From positions 55,191 through 119,190 of the forward strand of contig JAAWPV010000002.1 in NCBI GenBank assembly GCA_022800215.1: DNA of 64,000 bases. The letters are read 5' to 3'. Positions 1 to 8,662 of this stretch are shown piece after piece. Source of the stretch: Oscillospiraceae bacterium. Its GTDB lineage: Bacteria > Bacillota > Clostridia > Oscillospirales > Oscillospiraceae. The notes beneath the pieces are model-generated. The model was not told the origin of the DNA, searched no databases, and saw only the letters and a list, made by a program, of their open reading frames with translations. Every line of letters starts with the position of its first letter. The first letter of the stretch is position 1. A program made the translations under genes and the position numbers.

Positions 1-468
1 CTGGCCCAGTTGGTCCTGAAAGGCGTTTTCGTGGACAGCCACCCGCCGGAAGCCCAGCTTCTCATAGACGTGCTGGGCCCGGAGGTTTTGAAGGTTGGTG
101 TCCAGAACAATCTTGCTGTAGCCCATGTCAAAGAGCCCGGCAATGAGCATGGAGAGGAACACCCGCCCGTAGCCCTTCTCCTGCTGGGAGAGGACGCAGA
201 TTTTGATGCCGATCTCGGCGCTGCCGTTTTGAAGGTTCCGGTAGTTCATCTCCCCCACGGGCCAGCCGTCCACCTCCAGAATAAGGCGGCGGTGGGTGCT
301 GTCATCGTCCCCGGCAAGTTTTTGGGCGATGCCCCCGGCAGTCTCCCCGGTGCCGTTGGGGTAGCCGGCGTGGGCCATCAGGGCCCCGTTGTTCCACCAG
401 GCGGCCAGCAGGGGGGCGTCGGCGGCGGTGGCGTTGCGGATGGTCTGGTTTTTATAGGTTAAGAGCAT
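1..468 (-). CDS. GNAT family N-acetyltransferase (3' end cut by window edge)
   Basis: Reading the minus strand from the ATG at 468 gives a frame starting MLLTYKNQTIRNATAADAPL that stays open to base 1, so about 156 residues of the N-terminal and central part are visible and the stop lies outside the window. The pattern fits acetyl-CoA-dependent GNAT enzymes: an N-terminal 'R.A...D...L..WWN' segment, the acetyl-CoA loop QQEKGYG and the C-terminal 'N..A..VYEKLGF' block. A good ribosome site (AAAGGAG) lies just upstream. The substrate cannot be told. The ORF-track entry on the opposite strand is a shadow. Confidence 0.88.
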   Translation of the reverse strand, partial: MLLTYKNQTIRNATAADAPLLAAWWNNGALMAHAGYPNGTGETAGGIAQKLAGDDDSTHRRLILEVDGWPVGEMNYRNLQNGSAEIGIKICVLSQQEKGYGRVFLSMLIAGLFDMGYSKIVLDTNLQNLRAQHVYEKLGFRRVAVHENAFQDQLGQ

Positions 469-523
469 AAAGTCTCCTTTCGGCGATGGGTGGATAGGTA
501 CGGTTTCTCATGATGTACGTCAT
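452..523 (-). CDS. Short leader ORF (23 aa) overlapping the GNAT start
   Basis: An ATG at 523 is preceded by a near-perfect ribosome site (GAAAGGAGGCGATCTAC). The frame encodes MTYIMRNRTYPPIAERRLYA and three more residues, and stops 17 nt inside the GNAT gene. Its codons GAA AGG AGA contain the ribosome site of the GNAT gene, so translating the leader would place ribosomes at the GNAT start. It may be a translational-coupling leader peptide or a chance frame; only the strong ribosome site and the overlap support it. Confidence 0.35.
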   Translation of the reverse strand: MTYIMRNRTYPPIAERRLYALNL

Positions 524-551
524 GTAGATCGCCTCCTTTCGTAAGTTTGGG

Positions 552-1244
552 TTATTGGTTTTTGAGCTCCTCGTAAACGGTTTTGTATTTGGGACGGCGG
601 GAGAAAAGGGCCTCCAGCAGGGTGAGGAGCAGGCCGGAGCCGAAGGCCAGCCCTGCCACCAGGGCTGCTGCCCGCGCCCAGAAGTCCTCGGGCAGAATGA
701 GGATGATGGCATCGGCACGGTAGTCAAAGACCCAGTTGGTCTTGCCGGGGAAGAAAGCGTGGTGGAAGGCGGTGAAAAGGCTCTCGAAGTCCACAAGCCC
801 CCAAATGCCGAAGACCAGCACGGCCGCCGTCATCAGGAAAAAGGCCCAGGCACAGGGCCCCCGGCCCAGGAAACGGTGGAGGGAGACCTTTTTCCGCCAC
901 ACCAGCAGGAGCATCAGGAGCAGAAAGAGGGCGGAAAGGCCCAGAACGATGAAGTCCAGCCGGAAAAGGCCTTTGCAGTCGGCAAAGTGGGCCATGCCCT
1001 CTTGGGACCAGGGGAGGGCCCCGGTGCCGAAGGGGCCGTCCAGGACCAGGTAGTCCATCACCTCGTCGAAGGCGCCCCGGATGATTTCGGGGGAAAAGCC
1101 CGTCCGGGCGGGGAGGGAGAGGGCGTCGATCTGCCCGTAGTAGAAGCCCCGCCAGAGGATGGGCACCGCCACCGAAGTGGTGACCAGGAACACCGCCAGA
1201 GCCAGGGAGGTAAGGGCGGAGAGGAGTTTAGAGGGCTTTTTCAT
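552..1244 (-). CDS. TIGR01906/DUF1461 family integral membrane protein
   Basis: The product is 230 residues when started at the ATG at 1244 (MKKPSKLLSALTSLALA); the longer frame in the ORF track has no ribosome site. It shows about four membrane segments, an N-terminal one at residues 8-30 and three after residue 100, with an extracytoplasmic region between the first and second. The segment 'AFFPGKTNWVFDYRADAI' followed by 'LPEDFW' matches the conserved block of the TIGR01906 (DUF1461) family of Firmicutes. Molecular function is unknown. The start lies inside the end of the upstream membrane-protein gene (overlap 17 bp), so the two are probably translated together, with the GNAT gene further down the same operon. 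Confidence 0.75.
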   Translation of the reverse strand: MKKPSKLLSALTSLALAVFLVTTSVAVPILWRGFYYGQIDALSLPARTGFSPEIIRGAFDEVMDYLVLDGPFGTGALPWSQEGMAHFADCKGLFRLDFIVLGLSALFLLLMLLLVWRKKVSLHRFLGRGPCAWAFFLMTAAVLVFGIWGLVDFESLFTAFHHAFFPGKTNWVFDYRADAIILILPEDFWARAAALVAGLAFGSGLLLTLLEALFSRRPKYKTVYEELKNQ

Positions 1245-1935
1245 GGGTATCACCTGTTTCTTGAGATAAGACAATGAGCACTTGGGAGGGGAGGTAAAAG
1301 AGCCACATTCCGGGGAAAGTGAGGGTGGGGAGAAGGCCCAGGTTGTAGGCACCCACGCAGAGGTCGCAGCAGACGAAGAGGAACAGGCCGAAGGCGAAGG
1401 TCCGCTTTTTCAGGGCGAAAGCCTCGGCGGCGTTGATACAGAGGTTAGAGAAGTAGAAAAGAGGGAGCCATTCGGAAAAAATAGACCATAAATCCTGATA
1501 AATAGTGGTTCTGGGAGGGCCATCCCAGCCAAAAGCGGCTCGCGCAAACAGATAAAGCCCCATTAAGAACACTCCAGAGAATAACCCCAGCAGTATGCGA
1601 AGAGTAAAACAACGGAAATGAATATGTTTTCCCCGAAACAGGTAGAGCCGGTAGGCGTAGATGCCTTGTACCACAAGGAACAAGGCTACTCCCAAAGTAT
1701 AATGCTTGTCCAGCACCAGCAGGAACCAGTCTGCCGCCACGGTGAAACACAAAGCCACCGCCACCAGCTTTCCGTCTGTTGTCTTCGCCCCCAAAAGAGC
1801 GGTCAAACAGCACAGGCAGATGGAGGCAAACTTCACCCAGCGGGAATCGCACAGCCCGGTGAGGTCCAGGGTGAGGAAGCAGACCCACAACGCCCCCGCC
1901 AGAGCGGGGAAGAGCCTTCTGCGGTAAACGGCCAT
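1228..1935 (-). CDS. YhhN/TMEM86-like multi-pass membrane protein
   Basis: The start is set at the ATG at 1935 (MAVYRRRLFPAL) because AAAGGAGGTGA, an almost perfect ribosome site, lies seven bases upstream. The 235-residue product has about eight hydrophobic segments. The stretch 'ADWFLLVLDKHYTLGVALF' followed by a Q-G-Y block resembles the YhhN/TMEM86 family, some members of which hydrolyse lysoplasmalogens. The similarity is visible only in part, so the enzymatic role is uncertain; a purely structural or unknown membrane role is equally possible. First gene of an apparent minus-strand operon running to the window edge. Confidence 0.5.
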   Translation of the reverse strand: MAVYRRRLFPALAGALWVCFLTLDLTGLCDSRWVKFASICLCCLTALLGAKTTDGKLVAVALCFTVAADWFLLVLDKHYTLGVALFLVVQGIYAYRLYLFRGKHIHFRCFTLRILLGLFSGVFLMGLYLFARAAFGWDGPPRTTIYQDLWSIFSEWLPLFYFSNLCINAAEAFALKKRTFAFGLFLFVCCDLCVGAYNLGLLPTLTFPGMWLFYLPSQVLIVLSQETGDTHEKAL

Positions 1936-2014
1936 ACGCCTCACCTCCTTTGCATCAGAATACCACATTTTCCCGGCCGCCGCAAGGGTTTAGGGATAAG
2001 TGGCCGTATACGCA

Positions 2015-2044
2015 GACAGACGGTCTCGTATGAGACCGTCTGTC
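2015..2044 (-). terminator. Perfect 13-bp hairpin downstream of the MATE gene
   Basis: GACAGACGGTCTC and GAGACCGTCTGTC flank a GTAT loop. It sits 14 bp past the stop of the minus-strand MATE gene. No run of T follows on the minus strand, so it may act as an mRNA 3' stabiliser or weak terminator. Confidence 0.55.
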
Positions 2045-2057
2045 AGGTGGTTAGATT

Positions 2058-3440
2058 TTAGTTGGAAGCGGCGGCCGGCTCGGGGGTGGGGACAGCCACC
2101 CGGGCGTAGGCTTTCTTCCGGATGCAGAAGAAGCAGGTCAGATGGATGGCTCCGGTGATGATCCAGCTGATAGGGTAGGAGAGGTAGAGACACCGGGGAG
2201 TGTGGTAAACCTGGAAGATGGTGGCGATCCAGATGAGCCGCACGCCGCAGACGCCCGCGATGGAAATGACCATGGGGGCCACCGACCAGCCCAGGCCCCG
2301 GAGCGTGCCCACGGTGATGTCCATGATGCCGCAGAGGAAATAGGGGGCGCCCACGTAGGCAAGGCGGACCATGCCCTGGGCGATGACATCGGGGTTGGGG
2401 GTGTAGAAGCTCAGCAGGGTTTCCCCGAAGAAGTAGGCCAGATTGCCCAGCACCAGGCCGCTGATGATACCAAAGCACTGGCACCAGAGAAGGACCTTGT
2501 CCACCCGGTCTGTCTTGGCGGCGCCGTAATTCTGGCCGGTGAAGGACAGGCAGGTCTGGTAAAAAGCGTTCATGCCAACATAGACAAACCCCTCCACATT
2601 GGCGGCAGAGCCGGAACCTGCCATGACGATGTCACCGAAGGAGTTGATGGAGGACTGGATGACCACGTTGGAGATGGCGAAGATGGTGCTCTGGAACCCG
2701 GCAGGCAGGCCGATGCGGATGATGTTCATCATCACGTCCCTGTCGATGCGAAGAGCCTTCAGGTCCAGATGGAGGGGACCGCTCTCTTTTATGAGACACC
2801 GCAGTACCAGCACGGCGGAGATATACTGGGAGGTGATGGTGGCGATGGCTACGCCGGCCACGTCCAGATGGAAGACGATGACCAGAATCAGGTTGAGGAT
2901 CACATTCACTACCCCGGCAATGCCCAGGAAGAACATGGGCCGCTGGGTGTCGCCGCCGGCCCGGAGAAGGGCGGCGCCGAAGTTATAGGCCAGGTTGGCG
3001 GGCATACCCAGGAAGTAGATGCGCAGATACAGGCTGGAAAGGTCAATGACGTTTTCCGGGGAGGACATAAGCTCCAGAATGGTCCGGGAGGCAAAGAAGC
3101 CCACCACGGCCAGCACCAGCCCCACCACCAGGCTTAAAAGGATGGAGGTATGAACCGCCCGGTTGACCCGGTCCCCGTCTCCGTGGCCCAGGGCGTGGGC
3201 TACCACCACGTTGGCGCCGATGGAGAGCCCCATAAAGAGATTGACCAGCAAAGCGGTGGGAGAACCTGTGGACGTCACGGCGGCAAGGGAGGTGTCGCTG
3301 GCAAAGTTGCCCACCACAATGATATCGGCGGCGTTAAAAAGAAGCTGCAGGATGCTGGATGCCATCAGGGGGAGGGCAAAAAGCAGGATCTTGGATGCCA
3401 AAGGGCCGCTGCACATATCGATTTCATAATGTCGTTTCAT
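2058..3440 (-). CDS. MATE family multidrug/organic-cation exporter
   Basis: The 460-residue product has the length and twelve-helix pattern of MATE antiporters, which expel drugs or metabolites using Na+ or H+ gradients. The first helix block 'ILLFALPLMASSILQLLFNAADIIVVGNFA' is the classical MatE opening, and a second MatE repeat begins near residue 240 ('IIRIGLPAGFQSTIFAISN'). Start at the ATG at 3440 gives MKRHYEIDMCSGPLASKILL, with the ribosome-site-like AAAGAGG upstream. It has its own promoter and terminator hairpin, so it is monocistronic. The substrate is unknown. Confidence 0.92.
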   Translation of the reverse strand: MKRHYEIDMCSGPLASKILLFALPLMASSILQLLFNAADIIVVGNFASDTSLAAVTSTGSPTALLVNLFMGLSIGANVVVAHALGHGDGDRVNRAVHTSILLSLVVGLVLAVVGFFASRTILELMSSPENVIDLSSLYLRIYFLGMPANLAYNFGAALLRAGGDTQRPMFFLGIAGVVNVILNLILVIVFHLDVAGVAIATITSQYISAVLVLRCLIKESGPLHLDLKALRIDRDVMMNIIRIGLPAGFQSTIFAISNVVIQSSINSFGDIVMAGSGSAANVEGFVYVGMNAFYQTCLSFTGQNYGAAKTDRVDKVLLWCQCFGIISGLVLGNLAYFFGETLLSFYTPNPDVIAQGMVRLAYVGAPYFLCGIMDITVGTLRGLGWSVAPMVISIAGVCGVRLIWIATIFQVYHTPRCLYLSYPISWIITGAIHLTCFFCIRKKAYARVAVPTPEPAAASN

Positions 3441-3468
3441 TCATTAAGACCTCTTTTCCGTGAGGGAT

Positions 3469-3497
3469 AGGATAGCACCTTTTTTCTTGATTTGCAA
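3469..3497 (-). promoter_or_regulatory. Promoter of the MATE gene
   Basis: On the minus strand TTGCAA and TATCCT are separated by exactly 17 bp, about 30 bp upstream of the MATE start. Confidence 0.55.
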
Positions 3498-3613
3498 GGA
3501 CTTTGAACCACTTCAAACGGATTTTCTGTTTTGACAATTTTCTTTCTTCTTTCACCCCAATTTCCTGTGGAAAAAAACCATGGAAATCCGGCTCTGTTTT
3601 TGGCCAAAAGCGT

Positions 3614-3642
3614 TTGCAATGTGGCGGGAAAATTGTTATAAT
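3614..3642 (+). promoter_or_regulatory. Promoter of the smc-rsfS operon
   Basis: TTGCAA and a consensus TATAAT are separated by 17 bp and lie about 50 bp upstream of smc. No other convincing promoter is seen before rsfS, consistent with one long transcript. Confidence 0.7.
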
Positions 3643-3692
3643 AGATCATTAAGATTATTCTGGAAAATTATGACCACTGAGAGGTGCCCACT

Positions 3693-6600
3693 TTGTACCT
3701 AAAAGCATTGGAAATTCAAGGCTTCAAAAGTTTCCCGGACAAAACGGTGCTGTCCTTTGGCGAGGACATCACCGCCATTGTAGGGCCCAATGGCTCGGGA
3801 AAATCAAATATCTCCGATGCCATCCGCTGGGTCATGGGGGAGCAGTCCACCCGGGCTCTTCGGGGCGGCAAAATGGAGGACGTCATCTTCGGCGGCACAG
3901 CCAAGCGGAAGCAGCTGGGCTTTGCCGAGGTGTCCCTTGTGCTGGACAACACCGAGCATATCTTTCCCCACATGGAGGAGAGCGAAGTGATGGTCACCCG
4001 GCGGTATTACCGCTCTGGGGAGAGTGAGTACTACATCAACCGCCGCTCTGTCCGGCTCAAGGATGTGAACGAGCTCTTTATGGATACGGGCCTGGGCCGG
4101 GAGGGATACTCCATCATCGGCCAGGGCAAGATCGACGAGATATTGTCGGTCAAATCCGCCGACCGCCGGGAGGTCTTTGAGGAGGCCGCCGGCATCTCCC
4201 GCTACCGTCACCGGAAGGAGGAGGCGGAGCGGAAGCTGGAGCGCACCGAGGAGAATTTGACCCGGGTCAATGACAAGATCGACGAATTGGAGCTTCAGGT
4301 AGAGCCCCTGCGCATCTCCGCCGAGAAGGCCAAGAAATTCCTTATCCTGCGGGATGAACTGCGAGGGTTGGAGATCTCCTTGTGGCTGGAGCAGCTGGAG
4401 CGGATCCGCACCGGCTCCATCAAGGTCCAGTCCGACTATGAGAACGCTGTCCGGCAAAAGACGGAGGCCCAGGCAGAGGTGGAGCGGCTCTATGCCGCCG
4501 CCGAGGCCATCGCCCAGCAGATGCGCCAGAAGGAGATGGACGCTGAGGGGATTCGTTTCGAGATGATGGGCCGCCAGGCTGACGCCAACGAGTGCGAGAA
4601 CGCCATCGCCGTTTTGAAAGCCAACATCCAGAACAACCTGGAGAATACCGACCGGCTCCGGCGGGAGCTGGAGGCCCAGGAGGGCCGGGCCGGCTCCATC
4701 GAGGGGCAGATCGAGCAGCGAAAGGGGCGGCTGGAGGAGATCGAGAGGGAAACTGCCGCACTGGCGGCGCAGATCGCCCAAAAGCAGGCCGAGGCCGACG
4801 AGCTGGGCAAGAGCGCCGGCACCCTGGCCAGCGAGATGGAGGCCCTCCGCCAGAAGGAGAGCATGGAGAATGCCTCTGCAGCCGAGGCCAAGGCCCTTCT
4901 CTCCGCTCTGGCTGCCGCCGCCCAGGAGGTCATGGACCGGGACGGGGCGGTGCGGCAGGACCTGAACGCCGGCGAAGAGCGGCTGGAGAGCGCCAAAGCG
5001 GAGGCACAGGCCGCCCAAAAGGAGCTGGAGGAGGCCCGGGAGGACCGGGACTCCATCAAGAACATCATCAGTGGCTACGCCCTCCGGCTGGACGGGCGGA
5101 ACCGGAAAATGAAGGAAGCGGAAGAGAAGTACAATAAGCTTCAAATCGAGGTAAATACCCTCCAATCCCGCATCCATATGCTGCTGGACATGGAGAAGAT
5201 GTACGAGGGCTACTCCAAGGCCGTGAAGATGGTCATGGGGGAGGCCGAGCGGGGCCAGCTGAAGGGCGTTTTGGGTCCGGTGGCGGGGCTTCTCCGGGTG
5301 CCGGGTGAGTACACCGTGGCCATCGAGACCGCTTTGGGCGCCGCCATGCAGAACATCGTGGTGGAGCGGGAGGAGGACGGCAAGGCCGCCATCCAGTACC
5401 TGAAGCGCCGGGACGGTGGGCGGTGTACGTTCCTGCCCTTAAACGCCATCCAGCCGTCCGACTTCAAAGAGAGTGACGTGGTGGACGAGCCCGGCTTTGT
5501 GGGCCTGGGGGACGAGCTCATCGAGTGCGAGAAGAAGTACGAGACCGTCTTTTCCAACCTGCTGGGCCGCACCGTCATCGCCGAGGACATGGACGCTGCC
5601 ATCGCCATGGCCCGGAAGTATAAGCACAAGCTGAAGATTGTCACCCTGGACGGTCAGGTGCTAAACCCCGGCGGCTCCATGACGGGCGGGTCCGCCTCCC
5701 GGACGGCGGGCATTTTGTCCCGCCAGGGGGAGCTGGAGCGGCTTCGGGAGCAGGAGTCAGGGCTGAACGACAAGCTCTCTGCTGCCAGCAAGGAGTTTGA
5801 GGAGGCCAAGCGGGAGGTCACGGGGGCCCAGTATGAGATGGAGACCGCCCAGGCCCAGCAGCGCTCCCACGAGGATGACATTTTGAAGCTGGAGGAGCGG
5901 GTGAGCCACCTCAGCCAGGCAGTGGCCGACCAGGAGCGAGCGCGGGACGAGTGGAAGAAGGAATTGGAACAGCTTGCCCTTCGGGCCCAGCGCACCGAGG
6001 AGGACACTGCCAATGCCCGGAAGCGGATCGAGGAGCTGGAGGGCTCCGCCTCTGCCCTCCGCTCGGAGGCGGAGGCCAAGGCACAGGGCCAGAATGAGGT
6101 CCGGGAGCGGAGCGACGCCATCCAAAGCGAGATCGCGGCCCTGAACGTCCAGAAGGCGGCCCTGGAGGCCGAGACTCTGGCCTCCCGCCAGTCTCTCCGG
6201 GAGCTGGAGGACCTGCGGAAGGATATGGTGGGGGACCGGGAGGACCGGACCAACCGTATTGAGGAGCTGAAAAAGCAAAGTGAAGAGCTGCGCGCCCAGA
6301 TCGCCGAGCGGGAGCAGAAGCTCCAGGCATTGAAAGCGGAAAGCGCCCAGAAGCAGGCCGATATCCAGCGCATCAATCAGGAGCGGCTGGACCTGGAGGG
6401 GGAGCGCACCAAGGCGGACAAGCTGAGCCGGGACAAGAACAACGAGCTTCTGGCCATGGAGCGGGAGGTCTCGGTGCTGGAGCAGAAGAAGGCCGCCGCC
6501 GAGATGGAGGAAAAGCAGATCCTGGACCGGCTGTGGGAGACCTACGAGCTCTCCCACGAGGCGGCCAAGGCCCAGCGGGTGGAGTTGGAGAGCGTTCCCA

Positions 6601-7265
6601 AGGCCCAGCGCCGGGTGGGAGAGCTGAAAAGATCCATCTCCGCTCTGGGCAATATCAACCTGGACGCCATCGAGGAGTTCCAGCGGGTCAACGAGCGTTA
6701 TACCTACTTCACCGACCAGAGGAACGATGTGCAGAAGGCCAAGAGCGAGCTTTTGAAGGTCATTGCCGATGTGACCGGGGAGATGGAGCGCATCTTTGCA
6801 GAGCAGTTCGGCAAAATCAACGAAGCCTTCCAGCAGACCTTTACCGAGCTTTTCGGCGGCGGCAAGGCCACCTTGGAGCTGGATGACCCGGAGGACATTT
6901 TGAACTGCGGCATCGAGATCAAGGTCCAGCCCCCGGGGAAGACCTTGAAGATCATTACCCTCCTCTCGGGCGGCGAGAAGGCCTTTGTGGCCATCGCCCT
7001 CTATTTTGCCATTCTGAAGGTCCGGCCCACCCCGTTCGTGGTCATGGACGAGATCGAGGCGGCTTTGGACGACGCCAACGTGGCCCGGTTTGCAAGCTAT
7101 ATGCGCTCCATGGCGGACCACACCCAGTTCATTGTCATCACCCACCGCCGGGGCACCATGGAGGAGGCCGACGTGCTCTACGGCGTCACCATGCAAGAAC
7201 AGGGCGTTACAAGGGTTTTGACGATCAACCTCAATGATGTGGAGAAGGAGCTAAAAATCAAATGA
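3693..7265 (+). CDS. smc: Chromosome segregation ATPase SMC
   Basis: SMC dimers condense and segregate the chromosome together with ScpA and ScpB. The 1190-residue product has the full layout: N-terminal Walker A (GPNGSGKSNI, near residue 35), two long coiled coils, a hinge around residues 515-640, the C-terminal signature LLSGGEKA and Walker B 'FVVMDEIEAALDD'. The start is taken as the TTG at 3693 because it gives the family-typical MYLKALEIQGFKSF and lies six bases after AGAGGTG; the ORF track uses a GTG three codons earlier. Its stop overlaps the next start by 4 bp. Confidence 0.97.
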   Translation: MYLKALEIQGFKSFPDKTVLSFGEDITAIVGPNGSGKSNISDAIRWVMGEQSTRALRGGKMEDVIFGGTAKRKQLGFAEVSLVLDNTEHIFPHMEESEVMVTRRYYRSGESEYYINRRSVRLKDVNELFMDTGLGREGYSIIGQGKIDEILSVKSADRREVFEEAAGISRYRHRKEEAERKLERTEENLTRVNDKIDELELQVEPLRISAEKAKKFLILRDELRGLEISLWLEQLERIRTGSIKVQSDYENAVRQKTEAQAEVERLYAAAEAIAQQMRQKEMDAEGIRFEMMGRQADANECENAIAVLKANIQNNLENTDRLRRELEAQEGRAGSIEGQIEQRKGRLEEIERETAALAAQIAQKQAEADELGKSAGTLASEMEALRQKESMENASAAEAKALLSALAAAAQEVMDRDGAVRQDLNAGEERLESAKAEAQAAQKELEEAREDRDSIKNIISGYALRLDGRNRKMKEAEEKYNKLQIEVNTLQSRIHMLLDMEKMYEGYSKAVKMVMGEAERGQLKGVLGPVAGLLRVPGEYTVAIETALGAAMQNIVVEREEDGKAAIQYLKRRDGGRCTFLPLNAIQPSDFKESDVVDEPGFVGLGDELIECEKKYETVFSNLLGRTVIAEDMDAAIAMARKYKHKLKIVTLDGQVLNPGGSMTGGSASRTAGILSRQGELERLREQESGLNDKLSAASKEFEEAKREVTGAQYEMETAQAQQRSHEDDILKLEERVSHLSQAVADQERARDEWKKELEQLALRAQRTEEDTANARKRIEELEGSASALRSEAEAKAQGQNEVRERSDAIQSEIAALNVQKAALEAETLASRQSLRELEDLRKDMVGDREDRTNRIEELKKQSEELRAQIAEREQKLQALKAESAQKQADIQRINQERLDLEGERTKADKLSRDKNNELLAMEREVSVLEQKKAAAEMEEKQILDRLWETYELSHEAAKAQRVELESVPKAQRRVGELKRSISALGNINLDAIEEFQRVNERYTYFTDQRNDVQKAKSELLKVIADVTGEMERIFAEQFGKINEAFQQTFTELFGGGKATLELDDPEDILNCGIEIKVQPPGKTLKIITLLSGGEKAFVAIALYFAILKVRPTPFVVMDEIEAALDDANVARFASYMRSMADHTQFIVITHRRGTMEEADVLYGVTMQEQGVTRVLTINLNDVEKELKIK

Positions 7266-7522
7266 CCTTGAAGAAGTTTGCCCGGCTGCGGCTGGGGCTG
7301 TGGATCGTGTGTATGGTCCTCTGGATCGGGGCGGCCTTCCTGACGGGGCTGCCGCGGTATCTGCTGACGGCGGCGGGCGCTGCGGTTCTTGTGGTCACGG
7401 TGGTGCTGACAAGCCGCCACTGGAAATGTCCCTACTGCGGCACCCCCATTGCCGGCTGGTGGAAGGGGAAGAACAGCGTCTGCGCCAAGTGCGGCAAAAG
7501 CTGGAAGGAGGAATGGGAATGA
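7262..7522 (+). CDS. Small membrane protein with C-terminal zinc ribbon
   Basis: The 86-residue product has two membrane segments (about residues 11-28 and 32-50) followed by a short cytoplasmic zinc ribbon, CPYCGTPIAGWW...CAKCGKSW, with two CxxC pairs. It is not a family I can name. It overlaps both neighbours by 4 bp (ATGA), so it is translationally coupled between smc and ftsY. The coupling suggests an accessory role at the membrane, but nothing shows which process. Confidence 0.75.
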   Translation: MTLKKFARLRLGLWIVCMVLWIGAAFLTGLPRYLLTAAGAAVLVVTVVLTSRHWKCPYCGTPIAGWWKGKNSVCAKCGKSWKEEWE

Positions 7523-8418
7523 GCTTTTTTGACAAGATCAAGCAGGGCCTTACCAGGACCAAACAGAACATCGGACACTCCTTTGAACAGCTTTTTGCCG
7601 GGGAGCTGGACGACGATTTCTATGACCTTTTGGAGGAAACTTTGATCCTCTCCGACATGGGGGTGGACACCGCCTTGGAGGTCAGCGAAAACCTGCGGAA
7701 AAAGGCGAAAGAAGAGAAGATCAAAACAGCCGCCGAAGCCAGGGAGGCACTGAAAGCCATCCTGACGGAGATGCTCACCGTGGAAAGCGGGGAGCTTGAT
7801 ATGACGAACCGGCCCGCCGTGTGCCTTTTCATCGGGGTGAACGGGGTGGGCAAGACCACCACCATCGGCAAGGTGGCCGCCCGGCTGAAGGGGGAGGGGA
7901 AGAAGATCCTCCTCTGTGCCGGCGACACCTTCCGGGCCGCTGCTGCCGACCAGCTTACCATCTGGGCCGAGCGGGCCGGGGTGGACATTATCAAGCAGCA
8001 TGAGGGGGCTGACCCCGCCGCGGTGGTCTTTGACGCCCTGAGCGCCGCCAAGGCCCGAAAGGCGGACATGGTGCTGGTGGACACCGCCGGGCGGCTCCAC
8101 AACAAGCAGAACCTGATGAACGAGCTAAATAAGATCAGCCGGGTCATCCAGCGGGAGCTTCCCGACGCCAGCCGGGAGACCCTTTTGGTGCTGGATGCCA
8201 CCACCGGGCAGAACGGCCTTATCCAGGCCCGGCAGTTCAAGGAATCCGCCGGCCTTACCGGGGTGGTGCTCACCAAGCTGGACGGCACTGCCAAGGGGGG
8301 CATCGTAGTGGCCATCGCCAAGGAACTGGGAGTACCCGTGAAGTTCATCGGTGTGGGGGAGGGCGTGGACGACCTGATGCCCTTCGAGCCGGAGAACTTT
8401 GTGGAGGCGTTGTTGTAA
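7519..8418 (+). CDS. ftsY: Signal recognition particle receptor FtsY
   Basis: FtsY is the membrane-associated SRP GTPase that docks Ffh-ribosome complexes at SecYEG. The start is the ATG at 7519 (MSFFDKIKQGLTRTKQNIGH), after GGAGG and overlapping the preceding stop; the ORF-track frame begins far too early. The 299-residue product has an N domain, the P loop GVNGVGKTTTIGKV (near residue 107), DTAGR (near 188) and TKLDGTAKGG (near 252). There is no long acidic A domain, as usual in Firmicutes. smc-ftsY linkage is common in Clostridia and Bacilli. Confidence 0.96.
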   Translation: MSFFDKIKQGLTRTKQNIGHSFEQLFAGELDDDFYDLLEETLILSDMGVDTALEVSENLRKKAKEEKIKTAAEAREALKAILTEMLTVESGELDMTNRPAVCLFIGVNGVGKTTTIGKVAARLKGEGKKILLCAGDTFRAAAADQLTIWAERAGVDIIKQHEGADPAAVVFDALSAAKARKADMVLVDTAGRLHNKQNLMNELNKISRVIQRELPDASRETLLVLDATTGQNGLIQARQFKESAGLTGVVLTKLDGTAKGGIVVAIAKELGVPVKFIGVGEGVDDLMPFEPENFVEALL

Positions 8419-8419
8419 T

Positions 8420-8662
8420 ATGGATAATTTGTTTGGAGTCTACACGTCCCGGGAATGGCTCCTCAGCGGCGCCATCTTGCTGGGGCTTGGCATTGCCTTT
8501 CTGGTGTTCAGCAGGTCTGTGGATAAGTCGGGGGGCAGTGGCAAGGGAAAGATAGCCGGGAGCCGGGCCCAAAGGGCCAGATCCAGCGGCTGCCTGATGT
8601 TGGTCCTGGGTATTCTGATGGTGGGGGTCGGTATTTGCGGTATGATTGGAGTGTTTTCATGA
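8420..8662 (+). CDS. Small two-helix membrane protein, unknown
   Basis: Started at the ATG at 8420 (MDNLFGVYTSREWLLSG), the product has 80 residues with two hydrophobic segments (about 12-30 and 55-76) joined by a basic, glycine-rich loop. It begins one base after the ftsY stop and its own stop overlaps the rph start (ATGA). No family is recognised. Position and overlap are the main evidence that it is a real gene. Confidence 0.6.
   Translation: MDNLFGVYTSREWLLSGAILLGLGIAFLVFSRSVDKSGGSGKGKIAGSRAQRARSSGCLMLVLGILMVGVGICGMIGVFS

Noticed and set aside
3684-3692. GTG at 3684 as the smc start
   Set aside because: The TTG at 3693 gives the family-typical MYLKALEIQGFKSF and fits the AGAGGTG ribosome site better.
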